DNA from: Pseudomonadota bacterium
Lineage (GTDB): Bacteria; Pseudomonadota; Gammaproteobacteria; Burkholderiales; Burkholderiaceae_C
Reading direction: 5' to 3'
DNA: 56,603 bases
Assembly: GCA_030538605.1 (NCBI GenBank)
Contig: JAUNTQ010000005.1
Span: forward strand, 34,577-91,179
The first letter of the stretch is position 1. Each line of letters begins with the position of its first letter. Below the pieces are notes generated by a model. That model was not told the DNA's origin, did no database searches, and saw only the letters and a program-made list of their open reading frames with translations. Below, one piece after another: positions 32,774 to 41,975 of the stretch. Position numbers and translations under genes: made by a program.

Positions 32774-35434
32774 ATGCCCCTTCGCCTCATCGGCATCCGC
32801 CACCACAGCCCCGCTTGCGCCCAGCTGGTGGCCCACGCCATCGCGCAAGACCGGCCTGCGGCGGTGCTGATCGAGGGGCCGAGCGACTTCAACCCGCGCC
32901 TGCACGAGCTGCTGCTGCCGCACCGCCTGCCGGTGGCGCTTTACAGCTACGCCCACCACGCGGGCGGTGCGGCGCAGTGCTGGTTTCCGCTGGTGGACCA
33001 TTCGCCCGAATGGGTGGCGCTGCAACGCGGCCACGCCAGCGGCGCGCAGGTGCGCTTCATCGACCTGCCGCACTGGCAAACGCGCGCCCTGCCCGAGCAC
33101 GAACGCCACCACGCGCTGACCGCCGAGGGACGCCTGGCCCCCAGCCGCTACCGCCGCGCCCACACGGCCCTGGCCGAGCGCCTGCACATCGACGGCGACC
33201 ACGCCCTGTGGGATCACCTGTTTGAAGCAGCGCAAGACGCCGACTTCGCCGCGCTTGAAACCCGCCTGGCCCTCTACTTCGCCGAGCTGCGCGGCAACCC
33301 CGCCCGCCACGGCAGCGCGCAGGACGACGCGCGCGAAGCGCACATGGCGCGCTGGATCGCCTGGGCCATGCAGCGGTTTGCAGGCCAGCCCGTGCTGGTG
33401 GTGTGCGGCGGCTGGCACAAGGCCGCGCTCGAAGCCCTGTGGCCCCCATTGCAGCAGCCCCACGAACCCGACAGCGCAGACCCGCCAAGCGATGGCACCG
33501 CCGGTGCCTACGTGGTGCCTTATGAAAACCGCCAGCTCGAAGCCCTGTCGGGCTACGCAGCCGGGCTGCAATCGCCGCTGTACTACCAGTGGCTGGCCGA
33601 CCACGGCGCGCCCGAAGCCGCCGCCCGCGCCTGCCGCGCCGTGGTGCAGCGCCTGCGCCAGCGGCAGGTGCCCGTCAGCACCGCCGACGTGCTGGCCTTT
33701 CACGCCACGCTGACGGCGCTGGCGCGCCTGCGCGGCCACGCCGCACCGCTGCGGCACGACGTGCTGGACGCCGCGCAGTCGGCCTTCGTCAAGGAAGCCC
33801 TGTCGCAACCCGCGCCCTGGGGCCGCCGCGCGCTGCTGGGCGCGCAAGACCACCCCGTGCTGCGCGAAGCGCTGCTGGCCCTCACCGGCAACGCCAGCGG
33901 CGCACTGGCCGACGGCACCCCGCTGCCGCCGCTGGTGGCCGACGTGCAAGCGCGCCTGGCCGCCTGCGGCCTGCCCTGCCCGCCGGTCAACGAAACCCGC
34001 CTGCTCGACCGCCGCCGCCCCGAAGACACCCCCGCCGCCCACACGCTTTGGCAGCTGCAATTGATCGGTGCCGAAGGCATTCAGCTCAAGGACCTGAAAG
34101 CCCCGTCAGCTTCTCGCCACCTGCGCGAGCAGCTATGGTTTGAAGAGCATTGGAAGCTCACGCAGCACCCGCGCTGGCTGCCCAGCCTGATCGAAGCCAG
34201 CGCCCACGGTGCCAGCCTGGGAACAGCCGCCCGCGCCTGCCTGCTGGCGCGCCTGTCGCCCGCGCCCACCTACCTGCCCGACGGCACGCTGCAAGCGCCC
34301 CCGCCGCCCAGCGCCGACGAACTCAGCCGCGCCCTCACCGACGCCATCCGCGCCGGCTTCTTCGACCTGGGTGACGAGCTGGCCCGCGCCCTGGCCGCGC
34401 GCATCCCCGCCGTGCACGACCACGGCGAGCTGGCCCACGCCGCGCAAACCCTGCTCGACGTCGCGCTGGCCGGCTTCTGGGGCCAAGACACCCGGCCCGT
34501 GCTGCACCAGGCGCTGGCCGCCATCGCCACGCGCCTGCTGTGGCTGCTGGAAGGGCTTGACCTGACGCCCCCCAATACCCCCGGCACGCCACCCAGCGCC
34601 GCGCAAGCCCCCGCCACCTTGCAAGCCGACGTGGCCGCCGTGCGCGTGCTCGACGGCCTGCTGCGCCTGGCCCTGCCCGGCGATGCCCTGCTGGACGAGG
34701 CCTTCACCCTCGGCAGCCTGCTGCGCTGGGCGCGCCAGCCCGCCAAGCCCCCCGCCCTGCGCGGTGCCGCCACGGGGCTGGCACACGCCCAGGCGCACCG
34801 CTATGCGGCAGGCGAAGGCTTGCAGGCAGGCGAGCTCATCGCCCTGGCGCGCGCCGTGCCCCCGCGCACCGAGCTGGGCGACTGGCTGTACGGCCTGTTC
34901 GCGCTCACGCGCAGCGTCATGCACGACAACCCCGCCCCAGTGTCGCGTCACCCCTCCAATGCCGGTGTCCGCACCGCCCTCGCCGCCCGTGGCGGCGTTG
35001 CTGCTCTTGCCAATGCCGACAGCATTGGCGGCGACCAGCGCCTTGCCACGGACGCCGATGACGGCACGGCCACCCGACATTCGAGGGGTGACGCGACACT
35101 GACCCAAGCCATGCACGCCGCGCTGCAAAACATGGACGACGAAGACTTCCTCGTCGCCCTGCCCGCGCTGCGCAGCGCCTTCAGCTGGTTCCCCCCGCGC
35201 GAGCGCGGCCGCATCGCCGCGCAAGTGGCCGCCCTGCTGGGCCTCACATCCCCCGAACAAGCCGCCCTGCGCCAGCGCCTGACCCAGTTGCCGCAAGGCG
35301 AAGCCCTGTATTTGCAAGCCCGCCAGATCGAGGCGCAAGCCCTGGCCTGGGCCAGCGAATGCGGTTTGCTGGACTGGTTGAGCGACGACGCAGCCGATGC
35401 GTCCAATTCCCCGCTTGGGCAATCCAGCACGTGA
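32774..35434 (+). CDS. yehM: DUF5682 protein, YehM type, with an internal repeat insertion
   Basis: 886 residues versus about 759 in E. coli YehM. The N-terminal 260 residues have the DUF5682 signatures GIRHHSPAC (7-15), LIEGPSDF (about 33-40), LYSYAHHAGG, REAHMARWI and VVCGGWHK. The His/Glu pattern recalls TraB/ChaN-like folds. The rest is helical. Residues about 722-776 (HPSNAGVRTALAARGGVAAL and what follows) are encoded by a 164-bp element with 19-bp inverted ends and look unrelated to the flanking sequence, although the frame stays open. It lies in the conserved position after yehL, separated from it by the oxygenase and PIN module. The molecular role is unknown; an effector or target-binding role in the MoxR-vWA system is inferred. 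Confidence 0.88.
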   Translation: MPLRLIGIRHHSPACAQLVAHAIAQDRPAAVLIEGPSDFNPRLHELLLPHRLPVALYSYAHHAGGAAQCWFPLVDHSPEWVALQRGHASGAQVRFIDLPHWQTRALPEHERHHALTAEGRLAPSRYRRAHTALAERLHIDGDHALWDHLFEAAQDADFAALETRLALYFAELRGNPARHGSAQDDAREAHMARWIAWAMQRFAGQPVLVVCGGWHKAALEALWPPLQQPHEPDSADPPSDGTAGAYVVPYENRQLEALSGYAAGLQSPLYYQWLADHGAPEAAARACRAVVQRLRQRQVPVSTADVLAFHATLTALARLRGHAAPLRHDVLDAAQSAFVKEALSQPAPWGRRALLGAQDHPVLREALLALTGNASGALADGTPLPPLVADVQARLAACGLPCPPVNETRLLDRRRPEDTPAAHTLWQLQLIGAEGIQLKDLKAPSASRHLREQLWFEEHWKLTQHPRWLPSLIEASAHGASLGTAARACLLARLSPAPTYLPDGTLQAPPPPSADELSRALTDAIRAGFFDLGDELARALAARIPAVHDHGELAHAAQTLLDVALAGFWGQDTRPVLHQALAAIATRLLWLLEGLDLTPPNTPGTPPSAAQAPATLQADVAAVRVLDGLLRLALPGDALLDEAFTLGSLLRWARQPAKPPALRGAATGLAHAQAHRYAAGEGLQAGELIALARAVPPRTELGDWLYGLFALTRSVMHDNPAPVSRHPSNAGVRTALAARGGVAALANADSIGGDQRLATDADDGTATRHSRGDATLTQAMHAALQNMDDEDFLVALPALRSAFSWFPPRERGRIAAQVAALLGLTSPEQAALRQRLTQLPQGEALYLQARQIEAQALAWASECGLLDWLSDDAADASNSPLGQSST
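34938..35101. mobile_element. MITE-like 164-bp element inside yehM
   Basis: Perfect 19-bp inverted ends: CAGTGTCGCGTCACCCCTC at 34938-34956 and its reverse complement at 35083-35101. The interior contains a smaller hairpin (CCAATGCCGACAGCATTGG). The host reading frame passes through without a stop and adds about 54 residues of low similarity to its context. No transposase gene is present; no clear target duplication is visible beyond the arms. Confidence 0.7.
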
Positions 35435-35550
35435 CGCTGGCAACGAATGCAGCCCACAGCCAAACAGCCGGACGCAGAGGACGCAAAAAAAGAGAGGACT
35501 GGCCTTCAGGGCGATTGCCGTGCAGCAGATGAAAGAACTATATTTTTAAT

Positions 35551-35585
35551 AGCTTCTTGCGCTTACATATAAAACGCAAATAGCC
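35551..35585. repeat. Short member of the AGCTTCTTGCGC repeat group
   Basis: AGCTTCTTGCGCTTACATAT followed by AAAACGCAAATAGCC. It resembles the left end of the 76-bp family but lacks the right arm. About 55 bases of it align with the segment inside yehQ at 46222-46270. It lies in the 172-bp gap between yehM and the second DUF4132 gene. Confidence 0.6.
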
Positions 35586-35606
35586 AAAAACACTCAAAAA
35601 TTATTC

Positions 35607-38600
35607 ATGACCGCTACGCCAAAAACCCCGCCCAACCCCTTGCTGGCCCCACCCGACGGCAAGCCGCTGAAGTCCGCCTGGCTCACCCGGCTGCACGCTG
35701 CCGCCGAGGCCGCCGCCGCGCAGGCTTTGGAGATGAGCCGCTACAACCCCGGGCGCGACCGCTTCTTGCCCACCCACACCGCCCAGGCCAACCACGACTT
35801 CATCGGCGCGGTGCCGCACACCGCCTGGCAAGGCGGCCACGCCCTGCCTGCCCTGGCCTGCCTGGCGCAATGGCATGGCGATGCAGCGCTGCCCTTTCTG
35901 GCGCTGCACCTGGACGCCCGCCGCAGCAGCCACAAGGACATGGCGCGCCTCATCGCCAGCCTGAACAGCGCCGCCGCGCTGGACACGCTGCTGCCGCACC
36001 TGGCCCTGCCCGAAGTGCGCGACGCCGTGGCCGACTTTGCCGGGCGCTGGCCGGTGCACACGCTGCGCGCCCTGCTGGCGCTCGACCCCCGGCGCGGCCA
36101 GCCCGCCGCCGACCTGCTGCAACGCCTGCTGCACCAGCACCCGGATTGGCTGCCCGCGTTGCAAACCACACTACAAACCAGCGGCGACGAGGCGCAGACC
36201 CGCACGCTGGCGCGCCTGCTGGCACCCACCGAAACCGTGACCGAAGCCCGCGCCGACGCGCTGCCCGCCATGCTGCGCGAGCCGCCCTGGCGCAAAGGCG
36301 GCAAGGCCTCCACCCTGCCCGTGCTGCCACTCACCCCCCGGCCAACCGAAGCCACCGCCGACTGGACGCGCTGGCAAGGCGGCACCGTCGAGCCGCGCCC
36401 ACGCACGCGCCTCAGCAGCATCGTGCTGGCGGTGGGCTTTCACGACGCGCCCCACACCTTGCTCGACTTTCTGGGCGCGCACGATCTGGTGCCTGCGAAC
36501 CAACTGCAAGCCATGCGCGACCGGGTGCGCGCCAGCGCCATCGATACGCTGGGCTACTACGCCACGCCGGGCGACAACTTCATTCTTGAAGACATGCACG
36601 CGCCTGGCCAAAACTTTCAGACCCTGCACCGCTTTCTGCAATCCTCAGGCCGACTGGCCGCACATGAGCTGCAAGCCCTGCTGCGCTGGGACGACATCGA
36701 CCATTGCGAAGTGCACCCCTGCTGGCTCACCTTTCGCCGCCAGTACTTTCAGGTCGAGGCCGAGTTTGAAGGCCTGCTCGGCCACATGGCCGAAGGCAGC
36801 AACCAGTGGGCGGGCAAGGCCTTGCCCGCGCGCGCCGCCGAACTGCATGCCCTGGCCGATGCAGGCTGGGGCCCGGCGGGCCGCGCGCTGTACCTGCTGG
36901 GCGCGAAGCCCGAGCGCGTCGCCCCCGTGCTGGCCAGCGACACCCTCAGCGCCGATGACCTGGGCGAGCCCTGCGGACACCCGAGGCACCGACTCAGCCA
37001 CCTCGGGCACCTCAGCGATGCGCTGGCCCTGGCCGTGCTGCGCATCCAGAAGCTGGCCCTGCCTGCGGACCATTGGGACGACGTGGATCAGGACACCTGC
37101 CGCAGCCCGGCGGCGCGCCTGCTCAAGCGCTTCGGCCCGGCGCACATCGACCTGATCCTGCCCACCCTGCCGCCCTTGCACCAAGGCGATGCCCAGCACG
37201 TCACCGACATCATCGACAGCGACCACCTCGCGCTGCACCTGTCCGAAAAAGGCTTTGCCAGCCGCCTGCTGCGCCCCTACGCCCGCCGCTGGCTGCTGGC
37301 GCGCCCGCACACCGCCGCGCGGGCCTTGATGGCACCCGCTTTCAGCGCCGACGCCAAGGCCGCCGCCCACGCACGCTTTCACCTGTTTGCACTGGCCAAG
37401 GAAGGCCACGCCAACGCCCTGCGCACCGAAGCCGCCGCCTGCGGCCCCGAGGCTGAAGCCGCCGTGGCACAACTGCTCGCCACCCCGCCCGAAAACCTGC
37501 TGCCCGCGCAAGTGCCCAAGCTGCCCGCCTGGCTCAACATCCCCCGCCTGCCGCGCCTGCTGCTGGCCGGCAGCGGCCACGCCGTGCCGCTCGCCCACAT
37601 GCCCGACGCGCTGATGCCGCTGGCTTTGGCCAAAGGCGGCATGGCCTATGCGGGGCTGGACGTGCTGCAACAGGCCACCACGCCCGACTCACTCGCGCGC
37701 GTGATGCTCGGCCTGTTCGAGCAATGGGTCGAGCACGACATGCCCGCCAAGGACCGCTGGATCTTCGAGCTGCAAGGGCGTCTCGGCGACGACGCCACCG
37801 CCCGCGCGCTGGCACCACGCATCCGCGAATGGCGCAGCCACCTCGACCGCGTGCGCGCCTACGAAGGGCTGGAGATGCTCACCCACATCGGCAGCGACAC
37901 CGCGCTCATGCTGCTGGCCAGCTTCACCGAGCAAAAGCGCTACACCGATTTGGCCGACCGCGCCGCCAAGGCCCTGACCCGCGTGGCCGACGAGCGCGGC
38001 CTGACACGCGAAGAACTGGCCGACCGCACCGTGCCCACGCTGGGTCTGGATGAGCGCAGCCGCATGGCACTCGACTTCGGCCCGCGCCAGTTCAGCGCCA
38101 GCCTGTCTAACGACCTGACGCCCCAGGTGTTTGACGAAGGCGGCGCGCGCCTGAAAGACCTGCCCAAACCGGGTGCCAAAGACGACGCCGCGCTGGCCAA
38201 GGCCGCCAGCAGCGAATGGAAGGAGCTGAAAAAACAGGCCAAGCTGGTCGCGCAAACCCAGATCGCGTGCCTCGAATCGGCCATGTGTGCCCAGCGCCGC
38301 TGGCAGGCAGGCGACTTCATGCACTTTTTTGCGCAGCACCCCGTGCTGCGCGGCCTGAGCCAACGGCTGGTGTGGGCCGTGTTCGACACACAAGACCAGT
38401 GGCAAACCGGCTTTCGCGTCGCCGAAGACGCCACGCTGGCCGACGTGCACGACACCACCTTCACCCCGCCGCCCGACGCACGCATCGGCCTGCCGCACCC
38501 GCTGGAAATGCCCGAAGACGCCCGCCGCGCCTGGAGCCAGGTGCTGGCCGACTACGAATTGCTACAGGTTTTTGAGCAACTTGCGCGCGCCACCCATGCG

Positions 38601-38963
38601 CTACAGCCCGATGAAGCCACCAAAGACCACCTGCCCCGCTACGCCGGTCGCCAGGTCGGCACCGGCAGCCTGCTGGGCCTGGAAGCGCGCGGCTGGCGGC
38701 GCGGCGCGGGCGATGGCGGCATGCTCGACCATTTCACCAAACCGCTGGGCCACGGCCTGTCAGCCACGCTGGGCCTGGCCGAAGGCTGGTTCATCGCCGG
38801 CCCACCCCCCGCCAGCAGCGAAAGCCACGAGTTGACCGGCCTGCGCCTGAGCTGCACCGAAAGCACCACCACCAACCACCCCACCTGGGCCGACGTGCCC
38901 CCCATCGCCCTCAGCGAAATGCTGCGCGATCTGGAGAAGATGGCGTGGCATGCGGCGCGATGA
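35607..38963 (+). CDS. DUF4132 protein without WGR domain (YehI paralogue 2)
   Basis: 1118 residues. It shares with the 24481 gene the C-terminal DUF4132 landmarks LADRTVPTLGLDERS, ALDFGPRQFSAS, ARLKDLPKP and LGLEARGWRRGAGDG, and the mid-protein layout of helical repeats (LPAWLNIPRLPRLLLAGSG versus LPAFFAPATLARPLLADG). It lacks the N-terminal WGR domain and starts directly with helical sequence. No strong ribosome-binding site is seen; an AT-rich repeat lies just upstream. Having a second divergent copy suggests that the DUF4132 proteins have different targets or partners. It is the last gene before the catabolic insert that separates yehP and yehQ from the rest. Confidence 0.88.
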   Translation: MTATPKTPPNPLLAPPDGKPLKSAWLTRLHAAAEAAAAQALEMSRYNPGRDRFLPTHTAQANHDFIGAVPHTAWQGGHALPALACLAQWHGDAALPFLALHLDARRSSHKDMARLIASLNSAAALDTLLPHLALPEVRDAVADFAGRWPVHTLRALLALDPRRGQPAADLLQRLLHQHPDWLPALQTTLQTSGDEAQTRTLARLLAPTETVTEARADALPAMLREPPWRKGGKASTLPVLPLTPRPTEATADWTRWQGGTVEPRPRTRLSSIVLAVGFHDAPHTLLDFLGAHDLVPANQLQAMRDRVRASAIDTLGYYATPGDNFILEDMHAPGQNFQTLHRFLQSSGRLAAHELQALLRWDDIDHCEVHPCWLTFRRQYFQVEAEFEGLLGHMAEGSNQWAGKALPARAAELHALADAGWGPAGRALYLLGAKPERVAPVLASDTLSADDLGEPCGHPRHRLSHLGHLSDALALAVLRIQKLALPADHWDDVDQDTCRSPAARLLKRFGPAHIDLILPTLPPLHQGDAQHVTDIIDSDHLALHLSEKGFASRLLRPYARRWLLARPHTAARALMAPAFSADAKAAAHARFHLFALAKEGHANALRTEAAACGPEAEAAVAQLLATPPENLLPAQVPKLPAWLNIPRLPRLLLAGSGHAVPLAHMPDALMPLALAKGGMAYAGLDVLQQATTPDSLARVMLGLFEQWVEHDMPAKDRWIFELQGRLGDDATARALAPRIREWRSHLDRVRAYEGLEMLTHIGSDTALMLLASFTEQKRYTDLADRAAKALTRVADERGLTREELADRTVPTLGLDERSRMALDFGPRQFSASLSNDLTPQVFDEGGARLKDLPKPGAKDDAALAKAASSEWKELKKQAKLVAQTQIACLESAMCAQRRWQAGDFMHFFAQHPVLRGLSQRLVWAVFDTQDQWQTGFRVAEDATLADVHDTTFTPPPDARIGLPHPLEMPEDARRAWSQVLADYELLQVFEQLARATHALQPDEATKDHLPRYAGRQVGTGSLLGLEARGWRRGAGDGGMLDHFTKPLGHGLSATLGLAEGWFIAGPPPASSESHELTGLRLSCTESTTTNHPTWADVPPIALSEMLRDLEKMAWHAAR

Positions 38964-38993
38964 AGCGCAGCGAGGTGCCTTGCGCACCGTGGC

Positions 38994-39350
38994 TCACGGG
39001 CCGTTGCCGCCGTGCCCGTCCAGCCAAGCCTGCCCGGCAGCTGTCAGCCGGTACTTTTGCAAGCGGCTGCGCGGCTTGTCGGGCAAGGTCATCTCGATCA
39101 GCCCCAGCACGATGGCCGCTTGTTGATAGTGCTCGCGAAAGTGCTTCTCGTCTTTCAAGCCCAGGGCGGCCATGATGTGCGCCCGCCCCATGTCACCCTG
39201 CAACACCGCCAGCAGCCGCCCGACTTCGGGGGTGACTTCGGGGGTATGGGCGTCCACGCCCCCGATTCCAACGGGCGCGACCACCTGCTGGTGCGGCTTC
39301 GGGCGCGCCACCACCACCTTGAACTGGTTCGCGGCCACGTCGTCAATCAA
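38994..39350 (-). pseudogene. 3' remnant of a Fic-type or helicase-type protein (winged-helix tail)
   Basis: About 118 codons from a TTG; an in-frame stop lies just upstream (39363-39365). The segment with LLAVLQGDMGRAHIM, LGLKDEKHFREHYQQ and IEMTLPDKPRSRLQKYRLT is the winged-helix tail found at the C-terminus of some Fic proteins and AlbA-type ATP-binding regulators, which are normally 300-500 residues. The catalytic part is absent. It lies at the boundary between the yeh-type locus and the catabolic insert, antisense to the preceding gene, and is probably debris of an earlier integration. Confidence 0.6.
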
Positions 39351-39389
39351 TTCGATGGCTGGTCAATTGTGCAAAGCACGCGCACGCGC

Positions 39390-40598
39390 TCACTGATCCA
39401 GCGCGGCAGACAGCTCGGCCACCACGTCGTCCACATCCTCCAGACCGACCGACAGGCGGAAGACCCCCTCGCCCGCCACGGCGCGATAGGCCTGGGCACC
39501 TTCCGCGTCCAGGTCGAACGACGTGCGAAGAATGTCCTCGGTCGGAATGAAGAAGACCAGGCTTTTGGTCTTGCCCAGAGATACCGCGTACGACACCAGG
39601 CGCGCCTGCTGCGCCAGTCGCCGCGCGAGGCCTGCGCTGTCCGTCTTGACGCGGAACGACAGCAGCCCCGAGAAGTTGCGCATCTGGCGTCTGGCCAGTT
39701 CGGCCTGCGGATGCGTGGCCAAGCCCGGCCAGTAGACATTCCGGACGGCGGGATGCTCGGCGAGGAAGCCGGCCACGCGCCGCGCGTTGGCTTCGTGCGC
39801 GGCCATGCGCAGGGGCAGCGTCTCAAGCCCGCGCAGGATCAGCCACGCCGCAAACGGGCTCAAGGCCGCGCCTTGATGGACCAAGGCCCCTTGCCGCAAC
39901 TCGGCCAGCCTGGCCTTGTCGCGAACGATGACGGCCCCGCCCAGGGCGTCGCCATGTCCACAGATGTACTTGGTGAGCGAGTGCACGACGAAGTCGGCCC
40001 CCAGGCTCAGCGGCTGTGTGCCAATGGGCGTGGCAATCGTTGAATCCACGGAGAGTTCGGCACCGGCGTCGTGCGCCAGCGCGGCAAGGGCCTGGATGTC
40101 GCTGAGGCTGAGAGTGGGGTTGGCCGGTGTCTCGACGTGGATCAGCCTGGTCTTTCCGGGCCGAATCGCATGGGCCACGGCTTGCGTGTTGGTGGTGTCC
40201 ACGGCGGACACTTCGATGCCGAAGCGCGGCAGCGTGTCTTTCGCGAATTCGGCGACCCCTGCGTAGCACACGCTCGAAACGATCAGGTGATCGCCCGCGC
40301 TCAATCGCGCCAGCAGCAGTGCCGCGATCGCGCCCATGCCCGTGGCGTAGGCCACTGCGCCGGCGCCCTTTTCAAGGGCGGTCAGCCGGTCTTCGAGCAC
40401 CGTGACGGTTGGGTTGCTCCACCGCGTATAGAAGGGCGGCGTCGCATCGTTCATTTCCGTCGCCGAAAAACCGACGGCATCCGGATGGGTGTGGAAGCTC
40501 GTGGCTGCCACGATCGGTGGCGAGACCGGTTGCCCCACGGATCCATGCGCAAAGCCGCCGTGGATCGCGGTGGTGTTGATGCCTGTGGGCTGATGCAT
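39390..40598 (-). CDS. Cys/Met-metabolism PLP-dependent enzyme (cystathionine gamma-synthase / methionine gamma-lyase family)
   Basis: 402 residues. Family features: the YTRWSNPTVTVLEDRLTALE segment, GMGAIAALLL, an Asp contact to the pyridine ring in LSVDSTIATP and the PLP-lysine in HSLTKYICGHGDALGG. The family includes synthases and lyases acting on cystathionine, homocysteine or methionine; this sequence does not settle which. It is divergent from an Lrp-type regulator gene, which suggests amino-acid control. It opens the insert of metabolic genes between the second DUF4132 gene and yehP. Base composition appears less GC-extreme at third positions than in the neighbouring yeh genes, suggesting transfer. 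Confidence 0.88.
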   Translation of the reverse strand: MHQPTGINTTAIHGGFAHGSVGQPVSPPIVAATSFHTHPDAVGFSATEMNDATPPFYTRWSNPTVTVLEDRLTALEKGAGAVAYATGMGAIAALLLARLSAGDHLIVSSVCYAGVAEFAKDTLPRFGIEVSAVDTTNTQAVAHAIRPGKTRLIHVETPANPTLSLSDIQALAALAHDAGAELSVDSTIATPIGTQPLSLGADFVVHSLTKYICGHGDALGGAVIVRDKARLAELRQGALVHQGAALSPFAAWLILRGLETLPLRMAAHEANARRVAGFLAEHPAVRNVYWPGLATHPQAELARRQMRNFSGLLSFRVKTDSAGLARRLAQQARLVSYAVSLGKTKSLVFFIPTEDILRTSFDLDAEGAQAYRAVAGEGVFRLSVGLEDVDDVVAELSAALDQ

Positions 40599-40772
40599 TC
40601 GAGGGAATTCAATGGTTGCCGTGGATGAGAAATCTTGTCATTCGGATCCATCAAGTGCAACATAATTGATGAAATTTGTAAAAAATATCAAAATAATTGC
40701 AAAATCACCTCAATTCGAGCAGCCACGTCAAACGTTGACGGTGATTGCACCCCTTGTCGCAAAGAGTTTGAA
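40599..40772. promoter_or_regulatory. AT-rich divergent promoter region, PLP enzyme / Lrp regulator
   Basis: 174 bases between divergent starts. The central part (40661-40705) is strongly AT-rich, with several A-tracts (AAATTTGTAAAAAATATC, AAAATAATTGC), as is common for Lrp/AsnC binding regions. No exact operator can be defined from one copy. Confidence 0.45.
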
Positions 40773-41228
40773 ATGAACCATGCACTGGACGACGCTGACC
40801 GTCGAATCCTGCAAGCGCTTGCAAGACACGGCAGGCTGTCCAACATCGAGCTGGCGGCGCGATTGCCTCTTTCCCATTCGGCGATCTCAAGGCGAATCAG
40901 CCGCCTGGAAGAGTGTGGTGCGATCAAAGGCTACGGGGTGTCCATCGACCCTGCGGCGCTCGGCCTGACGATTCGTGCCTTCGTCGGTGTGCGCCGTGAC
41001 CCTGCGGCTGCCGTGGAGACGATGGCAGAGCACCTCCGGGCCATTGCGGGCGTTGCGGGCTGCTGGATCGTCACGGGCGAGCATGACTTTCTGCTGGATG
41101 TGCGTGCAGCCGATATGGCGGCGCTGTCCTCCTTGCTGCTGAACGGGATTCAGAAGGTCAAGGGTGTGGTCTCCACCGTCAGCACCTTCGTGCTGGCCGA
41201 TCTGTCGGCGGACGGCTTGAGCCCATAG
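40773..41228 (+). CDS. Lrp/AsnC-family transcriptional regulator
   Basis: 151 residues, the usual size. The N-terminal helix-turn-helix reads LDDADRRILQALARHGRLSN then LAARLPLSHSAISRRISRLE; the C-terminal RAM ligand domain runs from YGVSIDPAALGLTIRAFVGV to TVSTFVLADL. It is divergent from the PLP-enzyme gene and probably controls it in response to an amino acid. Start at 40773 (MNHALDDADRR); the longer frame from 40635 lies in the promoter region. Confidence 0.93.
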   Translation: MNHALDDADRRILQALARHGRLSNIELAARLPLSHSAISRRISRLEECGAIKGYGVSIDPAALGLTIRAFVGVRRDPAAAVETMAEHLRAIAGVAGCWIVTGEHDFLLDVRAADMAALSSLLLNGIQKVKGVVSTVSTFVLADLSADGLSP

Positions 41229-41259
41229 CCCATGTGCCTGCGGAGATCTTGATTTTCAG

Positions 41260-41272
41260 AGACGACCGGTCT
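41260..41272. promoter_or_regulatory. TetR-type operator half, copy 1
   Basis: AGACGACCGGTCT lies 13 nt before the TetR start codon. It matches AGACGACTGGTCT at 41944-41956 with one difference. Two such sites, before the regulator gene and before the reductase gene, point to autoregulation and co-regulation. Confidence 0.7.
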
Positions 41273-41284
41273 AATATTCGCTCC

Positions 41285-41926
41285 ATGGTCACGACGCACC
41301 CCACCACGACACCCCGACGAGGCAGGCCGCCCAAGCTGCGGGAAGACCTGGCCGAGACGCGGGAGTTGTTGCTGCGCGCCGGCTTGGCTGCGCTGACGGA
41401 GAAGGGTTTCGCCTCAACCGGCCTTGAAGAGATCCTGGGCAGCGCCGGGGTGCCCAAAGGCTCGTTCTATCACTACTTCGACAGCAAAGAGGCCTATGGC
41501 TTCGAGCTGATCGAGCGCTACGGCGCGTTCTTTGCGCGCAAGCTGGATCGCCACCTGGGCAACCGCCAGCTGTCCCCGTTGAGCCGTCTGCGCGCGTTCG
41601 TCGCCGACGCCACGAACGGCATGGCCCGACACGGCTTCCGCCGCGGTTGCCTGATCGGCAATCTCGGGCAGGAAATGGGCGCATTGCCCGAGAGCTTCCG
41701 CCTGCGGCTGATCAGCACCTTCGAGAACTGGCAGGCCCGCGTTGCCAGCTGTCTGCTTGACGCGCAGAACGCCGGGGAATTGGCTGCGGATGCGGACACG
41801 GCCCAGCTCGCCGCCGTGTTCTGGATGGGCTGGGAGGGTGCGGTTCTGCGTGCCAAGCTGGAGCAAAGCGCGCAGCCATTGGAAGTTTTTGCTGATTTCT
41901 TTTTCGCCAGCCTGCCGAAGGGCTGA
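41285..41926 (+). CDS. TetR/AcrR-family repressor (AcuR/NemR-like)
   Basis: 213 residues. The N-terminus is basic ([15 protein letters not shown]). The helix-turn-helix is seen as [25 protein letters not shown]. The C-terminal ligand domain contains [13 protein letters not shown] and [15 protein letters not shown], typical of TetR proteins that control detoxification reductases. It is followed 49 nt later by the AcuI-like reductase gene, and both starts have the same AGACGAC-GGTCT site. The inducer may be an acryloyl-type or other electrophile; this is inference. Confidence 0.9.
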   Translation: MVTTHPTTTPRRGRPPKLREDLAETRELLLRAGLAALTEKGFASTGLEEILGSAGVPKGSFYHYFDSKEAYGFELIERYGAFFARKLDRHLGNRQLSPLSRLRAFVADATNGMARHGFRRGCLIGNLGQEMGALPESFRLRLISTFENWQARVASCLLDAQNAGELAADADTAQLAAVFWMGWEGAVLRAKLEQSAQPLEVFADFFFASLPKG

Positions 41927-41943
41927 TTTTTTTGTACTTTCAA

Positions 41944-41956
41944 AGACGACTGGTCT
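41944..41956. promoter_or_regulatory. TetR-type operator half, copy 2
   Basis: AGACGACTGGTCT lies 19 nt before the reductase start codon and matches the site before the TetR gene with one change. Confidence 0.7.
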
Positions 41957-41975
41957 AAATCAACAAAGGATGCAC

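Noticed and set aside
32255-34060. Minus-strand frame of 601 codons across the PIN toxin and yehM genes
   Set aside because: It crosses two recognisable genes on the other strand, and its product shows no known fold or signal.
34938-35101. Insertion that inactivates yehM (pseudogene)
   Set aside because: The reading frame continues without a stop on both sides, and the protein keeps its conserved N-terminal region, so the gene is probably still functional.
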